A stretch of DNA of 5,764 nt, from positions 1 through 5,764 of the forward strand of contig CANPVI010000103.1 in the NCBI GenBank assembly GCA_947581665.1, given 5' to 3'. Under the pieces are notes generated by a model. It ran no database searches. It saw only the letters and a program-made list of their open reading frames with translations, and was not told the DNA's origin. Position 1 is the first letter of the stretch. The number at the start of each line of letters is the position of its first letter. The stretch is from an uncultured Atopobiaceae bacterium. Lineage in GTDB: Bacteria; Actinomycetota; Coriobacteriia; Coriobacteriales; Atopobiaceae. Below are positions 1 through 5,090 of this stretch, in pieces. Made by a program: the position numbers and the translations under genes.

Positions 1-1204
1 CTCGCGCCTCTCGCAGGGCGAGTTCTACGCGCTGCCGCAGTCGCCGCAGCTCCTGAAGGAGCTCCTCATGGTGGCCGGAGTCGAGCGCTACTATCAGCTC
101 GCGAAGTGCTTCCGCGACGAGGACCTGCGCGCCGACCGCCAGCCCGAGTTCACGCAGCTCGACCTCGAGATGTCGTTCGTCACCGCCGATGACGTGATGC
201 GCGCGATGGAGGTCATGCTCAAGGCCGGTTTCGCCGAGGTGGGCATCGACTTCCCCGCGCCGCTTCGCCGCGTGCCGTATTGGGAGGCCATGGAGCGCTG
301 GGGCACGGACAAGCCCGACACGCGCTTTGGCATGGAGCTCGTGGACGTGACGGACATCTTCCAAGGCTCCGAGTTCAAGGTCTTCGCCTCGGCTGCGAAT
401 TCCGGTGGCGTGGTGAAGTGCCTGAACGCGAAGGGTGCCGGCAAGTGGCCGCGCGCGCAGATCGACAAGCTCGCCGACGTGGCGAAGACCTTCGGCGCGA
501 AGGGCCTCGCGTGGATCGCCTTCCGCGAGGACGGCTCGATGAACAGCCCCATCGTGAAGTTCTTCTCCGATGGGGAGATGGCGGCGTTGCGCGAGCGTGC
601 CGAGGTGGAGCCGGGCGACCTCGTGATGTTCGCCGCCGCCGATCGCCTCGCCGCCTGCGAGATCCTCGGCGGCATGCGCAGCCACATGGCGGACGCGCTC
701 GGCATCGAGCGCGAGGGCCACGACTTCCTCTGGGTCGTGGACTTCCCGCTCCTGCAGTACGACGAGCGCGAGCGCCGCTACACCGCGAACCACCACCCCT
801 TCACGCAGCCTTTCGAGGACGACCTCGAGAGGCTCGAGGACGATCCGCTCTCCGTGGGCTCGTGGACCTACGACTTCGTGATGGACGGCTACGAGGCCGG
901 TGGCGGTGGCCTTCGTATCCACGACCCCGCGCTGCAGCTTCGCATCCTCGAGTTCATGGGGATCTCCCGCGAGGTGGCCGAGGAGCAGTTCGGGTTCCTC
1001 CTCGAGGCGCTCGGCTTCGGTGCGCCCCCGATGGGCGGCTTCGCCCTCGGCGTCGATCGCGTGTGCATGCTCTGCGTGGGTGCCCCGTCGATCCGCGACG
1101 TCATGGCCTTCCCGAAGACGGCCTCCGGAGCCGACCTGATGATGGGCGCCCCGAGCGAAGTCTCCCTGAGGCAGCTGAGCGAGGTGGGGATACGACTCGC
1201 ATAA
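1..1204 (+). CDS. aspS: Aspartyl-tRNA synthetase, bacterial type (5'-truncated by window edge)
   Basis: The gene attaches aspartate to tRNA-Asp in the cytoplasm (class IIb synthetase). The reading frame is open from base 2, so the true start lies upstream. By comparison with the E. coli enzyme, roughly 180 N-terminal residues (the anticodon-binding OB-fold) are missing, and 400 residues are visible. Seen in order: FYALPQSPQLLKELLM; class II motif 2 CFRDEDLRADRQPEFTQ at 107-157, with the ATP-contacting Arg at 113-115; the GAD-type insertion domain found in bacterial AspRS (about 320-720); the HHPFT signature (about 793-807); GGGLRIH; and motif 3 GGFALGVDR ending at 1060. The stop is TAA at 1202-1204. 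The motif 3 region reads GAPPMGG, where the family usually has GAPPHGG or GTPPHAG. Whether it also charges tRNA-Asn cannot be judged, because the deciding N-terminal residues are outside. The stop codon lies inside a direct repeat (see 1198-1303). Confidence 0.97.
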   Translation, partial: SRLSQGEFYALPQSPQLLKELLMVAGVERYYQLAKCFRDEDLRADRQPEFTQLDLEMSFVTADDVMRAMEVMLKAGFAEVGIDFPAPLRRVPYWEAMERWGTDKPDTRFGMELVDVTDIFQGSEFKVFASAANSGGVVKCLNAKGAGKWPRAQIDKLADVAKTFGAKGLAWIAFREDGSMNSPIVKFFSDGEMAALRERAEVEPGDLVMFAAADRLAACEILGGMRSHMADALGIEREGHDFLWVVDFPLLQYDERERRYTANHHPFTQPFEDDLERLEDDPLSVGSWTYDFVMDGYEAGGGGLRIHDPALQLRILEFMGISREVAEEQFGFLLEALGFGAPPMGGFALGVDRVCMLCVGAPSIRDVMAFPKTASGADLMMGAPSEVSLRQLSEVGIRLA

Positions 1205-1303
1205 GTGTCCGCATAAGACAAATGAGACAGAAGGGACGGTCCTTTCGTCTTGCAAGACGAAAGGACCGTCCCTTCTGTCTTGTGGCACGCATGAGTATCC
1301 GCA
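1198..1303. repeat. 16-bp imperfect direct repeats flanking the palindrome (possible target duplication)
   Basis: CGCATAAGTGTCCGCA at 1198-1213 recurs as CGCATGAGTATCCGCA at 1288-1303. Fourteen of 16 bases match, and both differences are A/G transitions. The repeats are 90 bp apart and bracket the 56-bp palindrome. The left copy contains the aspS TAA stop. The right copy would offer TGA at 1292-1294 in the same relative position, so removing one 90-bp unit would leave aspS intact with only a different stop codon. This fits insertion of a small non-coding element with target duplication, or a tandem duplication that later diverged. Confidence 0.7.
1225..1280. repeat. Perfect 56-bp palindrome (28-bp arms, no spacer)
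   Basis: Bases 1225-1252 are exactly complementary to 1253-1280 and the centre is TTGC/GCAA. Each arm holds a smaller imperfect dyad (AAGGGAC-G-GTCCTTT), so each arm could also fold alone. Transcribed, it would form a very stable hairpin 20 nt after the aspS stop and could end or protect the aspS mRNA. It is not followed by a U-run (TGTGGCAC), so it is not a classical intrinsic terminator. Intergenic palindromes with an AAGGGACGGTCC core are, to my knowledge, dispersed in Coriobacteriia genomes. A REP/MITE-like nature is inferred. Confidence 0.9.
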
Positions 1304-1329
1304 GGTAGAACCCAATGTTTTGGAAAATT

Positions 1330-1345
1330 GTCAACTTTGGTTGAC
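1330..1345. promoter_or_regulatory. Inverted repeat overlapping the feo -35 box (candidate operator)
   Basis: GTCAAC-TTTG-GTTGAC is a 6+6 dyad with a 4-bp spacer and covers five of the six -35 bases, so a bound protein would block RNA polymerase. A related hexamer, GTTAAC, occurs at 1385-1390 in the leader. Feo genes are commonly repressed by Fe2+-loaded DtxR/IdeR-type or Fur regulators. The dyad has GGTTGAC half-sites faintly like the DtxR/IdeR box but is not a clear match to DtxR, MntR or Fur consensus sequences, so the regulator is unassigned. Confidence 0.45.
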
Positions 1346-1368
1346 TTTCAGGTTGCACGCCGTATACT
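1341..1368 (+). promoter_or_regulatory. Sigma70-type promoter of the feo cluster
   Basis: TTGACT (-35, 1341-1346), a 16-bp spacer and TATACT (-10, 1363-1368) predict a start near 1375 and a leader of about 42 nt before feoA. The surrounding 1314-1368 stretch is clearly more AT-rich than the flanking genes. It is the only strong promoter-like pair I see between aspS and feoB. Confidence 0.75.
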
Positions 1369-1416
1369 GAGCCCCGAGAAGAAAGTTAACCAGCGAGAAC
1401 TTTTAGGAGCCAGAGC

Positions 1417-1695
1417 ATGGAAGCGGTCCTCTCTGCCACCACGGGCAAGAACGCGGCCCCCGCGATCGTCCACGGCGCCTCGCTGCCCCTTTCCATGGTT
1501 CCCACGGGAAAGACCGTCCAGGTCGCGCGGGTGCGCGGCAAGGAGGACTTCACGCGCCACCTCGCGAACCTCGGCTTCGTCGAGGGCGCGCAGGTGCGTG
1601 TGGTGAATCAGGTGAACGGCGACCTCATCGTGAACGTGAAGGGCTCGCAGCTGGGCCTTGATCGCGACACGGCGCGTCGCATCGTCACGGCGTAA
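1417..1695 (+). CDS. feoA: FeoA-family ferrous iron transport accessory protein (first copy)
   Basis: This is a small cytoplasmic SH3-fold protein that assists FeoB in Fe2+ import. The 92-aa product carries a FeoA domain from about residue 23 (LPLSMVPTGKTVQVARVRG) to the end. It includes the HLANLGFVEGAQVRVV core and NGDLIVNVKGSQLGLDRDTA, the subtype common in Clostridia, where the protein usually begins close to the PLSMVP motif. Here about 22 extra residues precede the domain (Ala/Thr rich, no signal peptide). The start is supported by AGGAG at 1405-1409, 7 nt before the ATG; the internal Met27 lacks such a site. It is first in the feo cluster, behind the promoter at 1341-1368, and is separated from the second feoA by a terminator-like hairpin. 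Its sequence differs from the second copy, so the two are paralogues, not a recent duplication. Confidence 0.9.
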   Translation: MEAVLSATTGKNAAPAIVHGASLPLSMVPTGKTVQVARVRGKEDFTRHLANLGFVEGAQVRVVNQVNGDLIVNVKGSQLGLDRDTARRIVTA

Positions 1696-1704
1696 GCGCT
1701 CCAG

Positions 1705-1730
1705 CGCCCGGGTTCAAGGCCCGGGCGTTT
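1705..1730 (+). terminator. Intrinsic terminator or attenuator between the two feoA genes
   Basis: CGCCCGGG (1705-1712) pairs perfectly with CCCGGGCG (1720-1727) around a 7-nt loop and is followed by TTTCATT. It lies 9 nt after the first feoA stop. The T-run is short, so partial read-through into feoA2-feoB is plausible. I found no convincing promoter between here and the second feoA. Confidence 0.65.
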
Positions 1731-1761
1731 CATTCCCAATTTCATTCGGCAAAGAGAGAGG

Positions 1762-1804
1762 CCCCGAAGCGGGGGTCGGCGTTCGCGTGGCCAAAGCTCG
1801 ACCC
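1762..1804 (+). promoter_or_regulatory. Possible alternative-hairpin leader of feoA2-feoB
   Basis: CCCCG-aag-CGGGG (1762-1774) is a small stable hairpin. GGGTCG (1773-1778) can instead pair with CGACCC (1799-1804). The two pairings share bases 1773-1774, so they compete. They lie between the terminator-like hairpin and the second feoA ribosome site. No known riboswitch motif is recognised. Regulatory meaning is inferred, and GC-rich sequence often folds by chance. Confidence 0.3.
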
Positions 1805-1839
1805 AATCAGCCATGCGGCGCCCTGAGAGAGGAGAACCT

Positions 1840-2085
1840 ATGGCGGAGGTTCCCATGGAAAGGACCTTGAAGGACGTGCCCGTGGGCGCGAGCTGCGTGG
1901 TGAGGAAGCTCACCGGCACGGGTGCGGTGAAGCGGCGGATCATGGACATGGGGCTCACGAAGGGTACGCGCGTGACGGTGCGCAAGGTCGCGCCGCTTGG
2001 CGATCCCATCGAGCTCACGGTCCGGGGCTATGAGCTCTCCATCCGCAAGGACGAGGCCGCACGCGTCGAAGTCGAGGATGCGTAG
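1840..2085 (+). CDS. feoA: FeoA-family ferrous iron transport accessory protein (second copy, adjacent to feoB)
   Basis: This is an 81-aa cytoplasmic SH3-fold partner of FeoB. The FeoA domain runs from TLKDVPVGASCVVRKL through RRIMDMGLTKGTRVTVRKV and PLGDPIELTVRGYELSIRKDEA, the classical FeoA pattern. Two starts are credible. ATG 1840 has AGGAG at 1830-1834 (5-nt gap). ATG 1855 has GGAGG at 1845-1849 (5-nt gap) and would give 76 aa, nearer the usual FeoA length of about 75. The upstream in-frame ATG at 1813 lacks a good site. The stop is 9 nt from the feoB start, and the GGGGGAG site for feoB lies in that gap, so the pair is almost certainly co-transcribed and perhaps translationally coupled. 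It is the likelier direct partner of FeoB because of this linkage. Confidence 0.92.
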   Translation: MAEVPMERTLKDVPVGASCVVRKLTGTGAVKRRIMDMGLTKGTRVTVRKVAPLGDPIELTVRGYELSIRKDEAARVEVEDA

Positions 2086-2094
2086 GGGGAGACC

Positions 2095-4737
2095 ATGGCA
2101 CGCGAAAAGCTCAACATCGCCCTCGCGGGCAACCCGAACTGCGGCAAGACGACGCTCTTCAACGAGCTCACGGGCTCGAATGGCTACGTGGGCAACTGGC
2201 CGGGCGTCACGGTGGAGAAGCTCGAGGCGCCGCTCAAGGCCGACCCCGACGTCATCCTCACGGACCTTCCCGGCATCTACTCGCTCTCGCCCTATTCGCC
2301 CGAGGAGGTCGTCTCGCGCGACTACCTCGTGAAGACGCGCCCGGACGCGGTCATCGACCTCGTGGACGGCACGAACCTCGAGCGCAACCTCTACCTCACG
2401 ACGCAGGTGCTCGAGTGTGGGACGCCGAGCGTCGTGGGCCTGAACATGGCCGACGTGCTCGCCAAGCGCGGCGACGCGATCGACCTTTCCGCGCTCTCCG
2501 CGCGCCTCGGCGTGCCCGTGGTGGAGATCTCCGCGCTGCGCGGTACGAACGTCGACGCGCTCGTCGACGCCGCCGTGAAGGCGGGCGAGGACGGCGCGAC
2601 CTGCGAGCCCATGCACTGGTTCTCGAGCACGGTGGAGGACGCACTCGCCGAGATCGCCGGCGTCATCTCGCCCGCGGTGGCCGATCCAGCGACGCTTCGG
2701 TGGTTCTCCATCAAGGCCTTCGAGCGCGACGAGGAGGCGCTTTCCGCGCTCGACCTCGGCGAGGGCGAGCGGGAGGCCGTCGAGGCCATCGTCTGTGCCG
2801 TGGAGGACGAGCTCGACGACGACAGCGAGTCCATCATCACCACCGAGCGCTACGACTGGATCGAGGGCGTGGTGGCCGAGTGCGTGCAGAAGGCGCCGGC
2901 CAAGCTCTCCACCTCGGAGAAGATCGACCGCGTGATCACGAACCGCATCCTCGGGCTCCCGATCTTCGCGGCGATCATGATCTTCGTGTACTACATCTCC
3001 GTCTCCACCGTGGGCACCATCGGCACCGACTGGGCAAACGACGGCGTCTTCGGCGATGGATGGTTCCTCTCGCCCGCCTCCGCCGCAGCCTACGACGAGG
3101 CCGCCGGCGCCTACGCGGACGAGGACTACCCCACGCAGCTGGACGCCTTCCTCGCGGCCGCGGGCGACGCGGGGCTCGACACGAGCGAGGTGCTGGGCGC
3201 GATCGAGGACGGCGATACGGCCGAGATCGAGGCCTTCGCCGCCGAGGCCGAGGCGAAGGGCGTGGTGGCGAAGGATGTGCCCTGGCTCGACGCCGACGGC
3301 AACTACCTCGACACGGAGGGCAACATCGTGCTCGTGGACGCGGACGACGAGCCGATGCTCGCCGCCGGCCAGGAGCTCGCCACCCACGATCCCATCACGG
3401 CCACGGAGTTCCTCTCCGCGGTGAACGCCGAGGAGCCCATCCCCGGCGAGTACGGCTGGTTCGTGCCGGGCGTGCCCGTCGTCATCGGCGAGTGGCTGGA
3501 ATCCGCGGGCGCCTCGCCCGTCGTGCAGTCCCTCGTGCTTGACGGCATCGTGGGCGGCGTGGGATCCATCCTCGGCTTCGTGCCGCAGATGATCGTGCTC
3601 TTCCTGCTCCTTTGCTTCCTCGAGGACTGCGGCTATATGAGCCGAGTGGCCTTCGTGATGGATCGCGCCTTCCGCCGCTTCGGCCTCTCTGGAAAGAGCT
3701 TCATCCCCATGCTCATCAGCTCCGGCTGCGGCGTGCCGGGCGTGATGGCCACGAAGACCATCGAGAACGAACGCGACCGGCGCATGACCATCATGCTCAC
3801 GACGATGATCCCCTGCGGCGCGAAGCTGCCCATCATCTCGCTTCTCATGGGCGCCCTCATCGGCGGCATCGAGGGATGGTGGATCGCCCCGCTCTTCTAC
3901 CTCCTCGGTGTGGCGTGCGTGATCATCTCCGCGATCATGCTCAAGAAGACCCGCCCCTTCGCCGGCGAGCCCGCGCCCTTCGTGATGGAGCTTCCCGACT
4001 ACCACCTGCCTGCGCTCAAGAGCTATCTCCTCCATGTGTGGGAGCGCGTGTGGGCGTTCATTTCCAAAGCTGGCACGATCATCTTCGTCGCGTGCGTGGG
4101 CGTGTGGTTCCTCTCGAACTTCGGCATCGCGGGCTGGGAAGGCGGCAGCGGCGCCTTCGGGTTCCTGCCGGAGATGGCGGACGCGCCGGCGAACGCCATG
4201 GACTACTCCGTGCTCGCGGGCGTAGGCTCGGCCATCGCGTGGATCTTCGCGCCGCTCGGCTTCGACAACTGGCAGGCGGCGGCCTCGAGCCTCTCCGCGC
4301 TCATCGCCAAGGAGAACCTCGTGTCCACATTCGGCGTGCTCTATGGCCTCGGCGAGGTGGGCGAGGGTTCGACCGTCCTCTGGGCGAGCTTCGCGCAGAT
4401 GTTCACCACCGCCGGCGTCGTGCACCTCGGGGCGATGTTCGCCTTCGTGGCCTTCAATATGCTCGACGCCCCATGCTTCGCGGCGGTGGGCACCATACGG
4501 CGCCAGATGGATGACTCGCGCTGGTTCTGGTTCGCCATCGCCTACGAGTGCGCCTTCGGCTGGATTGTCGGTCTCATCATCAACCAGCTCTGGGAGTTCT
4601 TCGCGCTCGGAAACTTCGGGTTCTGGACCGTCGTGGCCCTCGCCGCCCTCATCGCGATGCTCTACCAGCTCTTCAAGCCGATGCCCAAGTTTGGCGAAGC
4701 GGCGGCTGGGAAGAGGCCCATGGGCGAAGTCGCCTAG
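2095..4737 (+). CDS. feoB: Ferrous iron transport protein B with a large acidic loop insertion
   Basis: FeoB is an inner-membrane Fe2+ importer with an N-terminal G-protein domain. Seen in this 880-aa protein: G1 GNPNCGKT (12-19), switch I/G2 around T39 (VGNWPGVTVEK), G3 DLPG (57-60), G4 NMAD (117-120), G5 SALRG (146-150), then a helical GDI-like spacer to about 280. The first membrane helix is about 287-308. The membrane core has the conserved gate motifs SGCGVPGVMATKTI (543-556) and PCGAKLP (573-579), and LIAKENLVSTFGVLYG near 735-750. A Cys in DAPCFAAVGTIRRQ lies near residue 793, and further hydrophobic helices reach the C-terminus. E. coli FeoB is 773 aa. The extra length is mainly an acidic segment, about 320-455, between helices 1 and 2, which topology places outside the membrane. 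The start is set by GGGGGAG 4 nt upstream. It closes the feo cluster; no feoC follows. Confidence 0.97.
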   Translation: MAREKLNIALAGNPNCGKTTLFNELTGSNGYVGNWPGVTVEKLEAPLKADPDVILTDLPGIYSLSPYSPEEVVSRDYLVKTRPDAVIDLVDGTNLERNLYLTTQVLECGTPSVVGLNMADVLAKRGDAIDLSALSARLGVPVVEISALRGTNVDALVDAAVKAGEDGATCEPMHWFSSTVEDALAEIAGVISPAVADPATLRWFSIKAFERDEEALSALDLGEGEREAVEAIVCAVEDELDDDSESIITTERYDWIEGVVAECVQKAPAKLSTSEKIDRVITNRILGLPIFAAIMIFVYYISVSTVGTIGTDWANDGVFGDGWFLSPASAAAYDEAAGAYADEDYPTQLDAFLAAAGDAGLDTSEVLGAIEDGDTAEIEAFAAEAEAKGVVAKDVPWLDADGNYLDTEGNIVLVDADDEPMLAAGQELATHDPITATEFLSAVNAEEPIPGEYGWFVPGVPVVIGEWLESAGASPVVQSLVLDGIVGGVGSILGFVPQMIVLFLLLCFLEDCGYMSRVAFVMDRAFRRFGLSGKSFIPMLISSGCGVPGVMATKTIENERDRRMTIMLTTMIPCGAKLPIISLLMGALIGGIEGWWIAPLFYLLGVACVIISAIMLKKTRPFAGEPAPFVMELPDYHLPALKSYLLHVWERVWAFISKAGTIIFVACVGVWFLSNFGIAGWEGGSGAFGFLPEMADAPANAMDYSVLAGVGSAIAWIFAPLGFDNWQAAASSLSALIAKENLVSTFGVLYGLGEVGEGSTVLWASFAQMFTTAGVVHLGAMFAFVAFNMLDAPCFAAVGTIRRQMDDSRWFWFAIAYECAFGWIVGLIINQLWEFFALGNFGFWTVVALAALIAMLYQLFKPMPKFGEAAAGKRPMGEVA

Positions 4738-4766
4738 TTCTTCCTGCGGTTTTGTCCTCTCCGATC

Positions 4767-4796
4767 AGGGCGCTGCCTTCGGGCGGCGCCCTTTTT
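4767..4796 (+). terminator. Intrinsic terminator of the feo cluster
   Basis: GGGCGCTGCC (4768-4777) pairs with GGCGGCGCCC (4782-4791), including one G-T wobble, around a TTCG tetraloop closed by C-G. An outer A-T pair and a TTTTT run follow. It starts 29 nt after the feoB stop. This is a textbook rho-independent terminator. Confidence 0.93.
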
Positions 4797-4842
4797 CCCA
4801 CTCCCGCTGGCTCCGGCGCACCCTGCCGTCTAGCGCAAGTAC

Positions 4843-4890
4843 GAAACATTTGCGAGAAAGTTCAGAAACATACTTGAAACAAACAGAAAC
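4843..4890. repeat. Four GAAAC repeats in helical spacing at an orphan promoter
   Basis: GAAAC occurs at 4843, 4865, 4876 and 4886 (steps of 22, 11 and 10 bp), with a related GAAAG at 4856. The A-runs therefore recur about once per helical turn. They lie upstream of and across the -35/spacer of the promoter at 4874-4902, so they could bend DNA, act as an UP-like element, or be sites for a regulator. Confidence 0.5.
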
Positions 4891-4902
4891 CTTATGTATA
4901 GT
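4874..4902 (+). promoter_or_regulatory. Sigma70-type promoter with no downstream protein gene on its strand
   Basis: TTGAAA (4874-4879), a 17-bp spacer and TATAGT (4897-4902) predict a start near 4907-4910. It lies 78 nt beyond the feoB terminator T-run and points toward the hairpin-rich stretch ending near 5090. The next protein gene, gpmA, is on the opposite strand, so this promoter cannot serve it. Confidence 0.7.
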
Positions 4903-4907
4903 CTTCA

Positions 4908-5090
4908 TCGAGAAGAAAGAGGTACAGGTTTCCTCGCGAAACCCCGGGCCGGGAAGAGTGTTTGGGGAGAAAGGTGATCATCATGGCATGGCGCGTCCCC
5001 GAGAGGCACTAGTCCTCCCAATGAAGGGCTTCGCCAGGTAGCGCGAAGCCGCTGAGGTCAGGCCCCGTTATCGCAACGGGGCCTGTTGCT
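4908..5090 (+). ncRNA. Candidate orphan small RNA of about 180 nt, possibly carrying a mini-ORF
   Basis: Boundaries are set by the promoter at 4874-4902 and the hairpin at 5059-5085. Predicted stems are GGTTTC/GAAACC (4927-4932 with 4938-4943, 5-nt loop); GGCTTCGC/GCGAAGCC (5027-5034 with 5043-5050, 8-nt loop); and the 11-bp terminal hairpin. The stretch TTTGGGGA (4961-4968) can pair either with TCCCCGAG (4996-5003, two wobbles) or, as TTGGGGAG with one bulged G, with CTCCCAA (5015-5021). Both pairings would enclose the Shine-Dalgarno and ATG of the mini-ORF at 4983. I could not match it to SRP RNA, 6S RNA, tmRNA, a T-box or a known riboswitch. It could be a regulatory small RNA, a short peptide mRNA, or a decayed leader. 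Confidence 0.45.
4983..5012 (+). CDS. Possible 9-codon mini-ORF (MAWRVPERH) inside the orphan transcript
   Basis: ATG at 4983 follows AGGTGATC (4972-4979), an 8-base match to the extended complement of the 16S rRNA 3' end, at good spacing (8 nt from the GG). It ends at TAG 5010-5012. An alternative frame from ATG 4988 gives a 17-codon peptide (MARPREALVLPMKGFAR, stop at 5041) with poorer spacing. Neither peptide has a recognisable family, membrane helix or run of identical amino acids as in attenuation leaders. The support is only the ribosome site and its place behind a promoter. Confidence 0.25.
   Translation: MAWRVPERH

Noticed and set aside
94..705. A 203-codon minus-strand frame inside aspS
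   Set aside because: It is antisense to conserved AspRS motifs, rich in Ser/Arg, and without a family resemblance or ribosome site: a shadow frame.
1225..1280. The palindrome as the terminal inverted repeats of an IS element
   Set aside because: There is no transposase frame between or beside the arms; they are directly adjacent, so this is not a complete insertion sequence.
280..1308. A 342-codon plus-strand frame overlapping aspS and the palindrome
   Set aside because: It is extremely Arg-rich and out of frame with the clear AspRS sequence. Its repeated C-terminal peptides are just the palindrome read through.
2415..3542. A 375-codon plus-strand frame inside feoB
   Set aside because: The product is almost entirely Arg/Gly/Ala/Asp, typical of a +1 shadow of a GC-rich gene. 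FeoB motifs continue unbroken in the main frame.
1807..4425. A continuous 872-codon open frame on the minus strand opposite feoA2 and feoB
   Set aside because: The product is a low-complexity Arg/His/Glu/Gly/Asp-rich sequence without a recognisable domain. It is the mirror of highly biased GC-rich codons in feoB, which seldom create antisense stops. The plus-strand FeoB motifs are unambiguous.
4834..4854. CGCAA-N11-TTGCG dyad upstream of the orphan promoter
   Set aside because: The arms are only 5 bp with no extension, which is too weak to separate from chance in this sequence.
5034..5050. Resemblance of AGGTAGCGCG to a T-box or c-di-GMP riboswitch segment
   Set aside because: Only a short stretch is similar. 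The T-box AGGGTGGNACCGCG core and the other conserved c-di-GMP-I elements are absent, and no regulated gene lies downstream on this strand.
5054..5090. AGGTCAGGCC resembling the conserved loop of bacterial SRP RNA
   Set aside because: The required GGAA-type tetraloop and the opposing AGCAGCC strand are missing. The stretch instead forms a simple perfect terminator-like hairpin.
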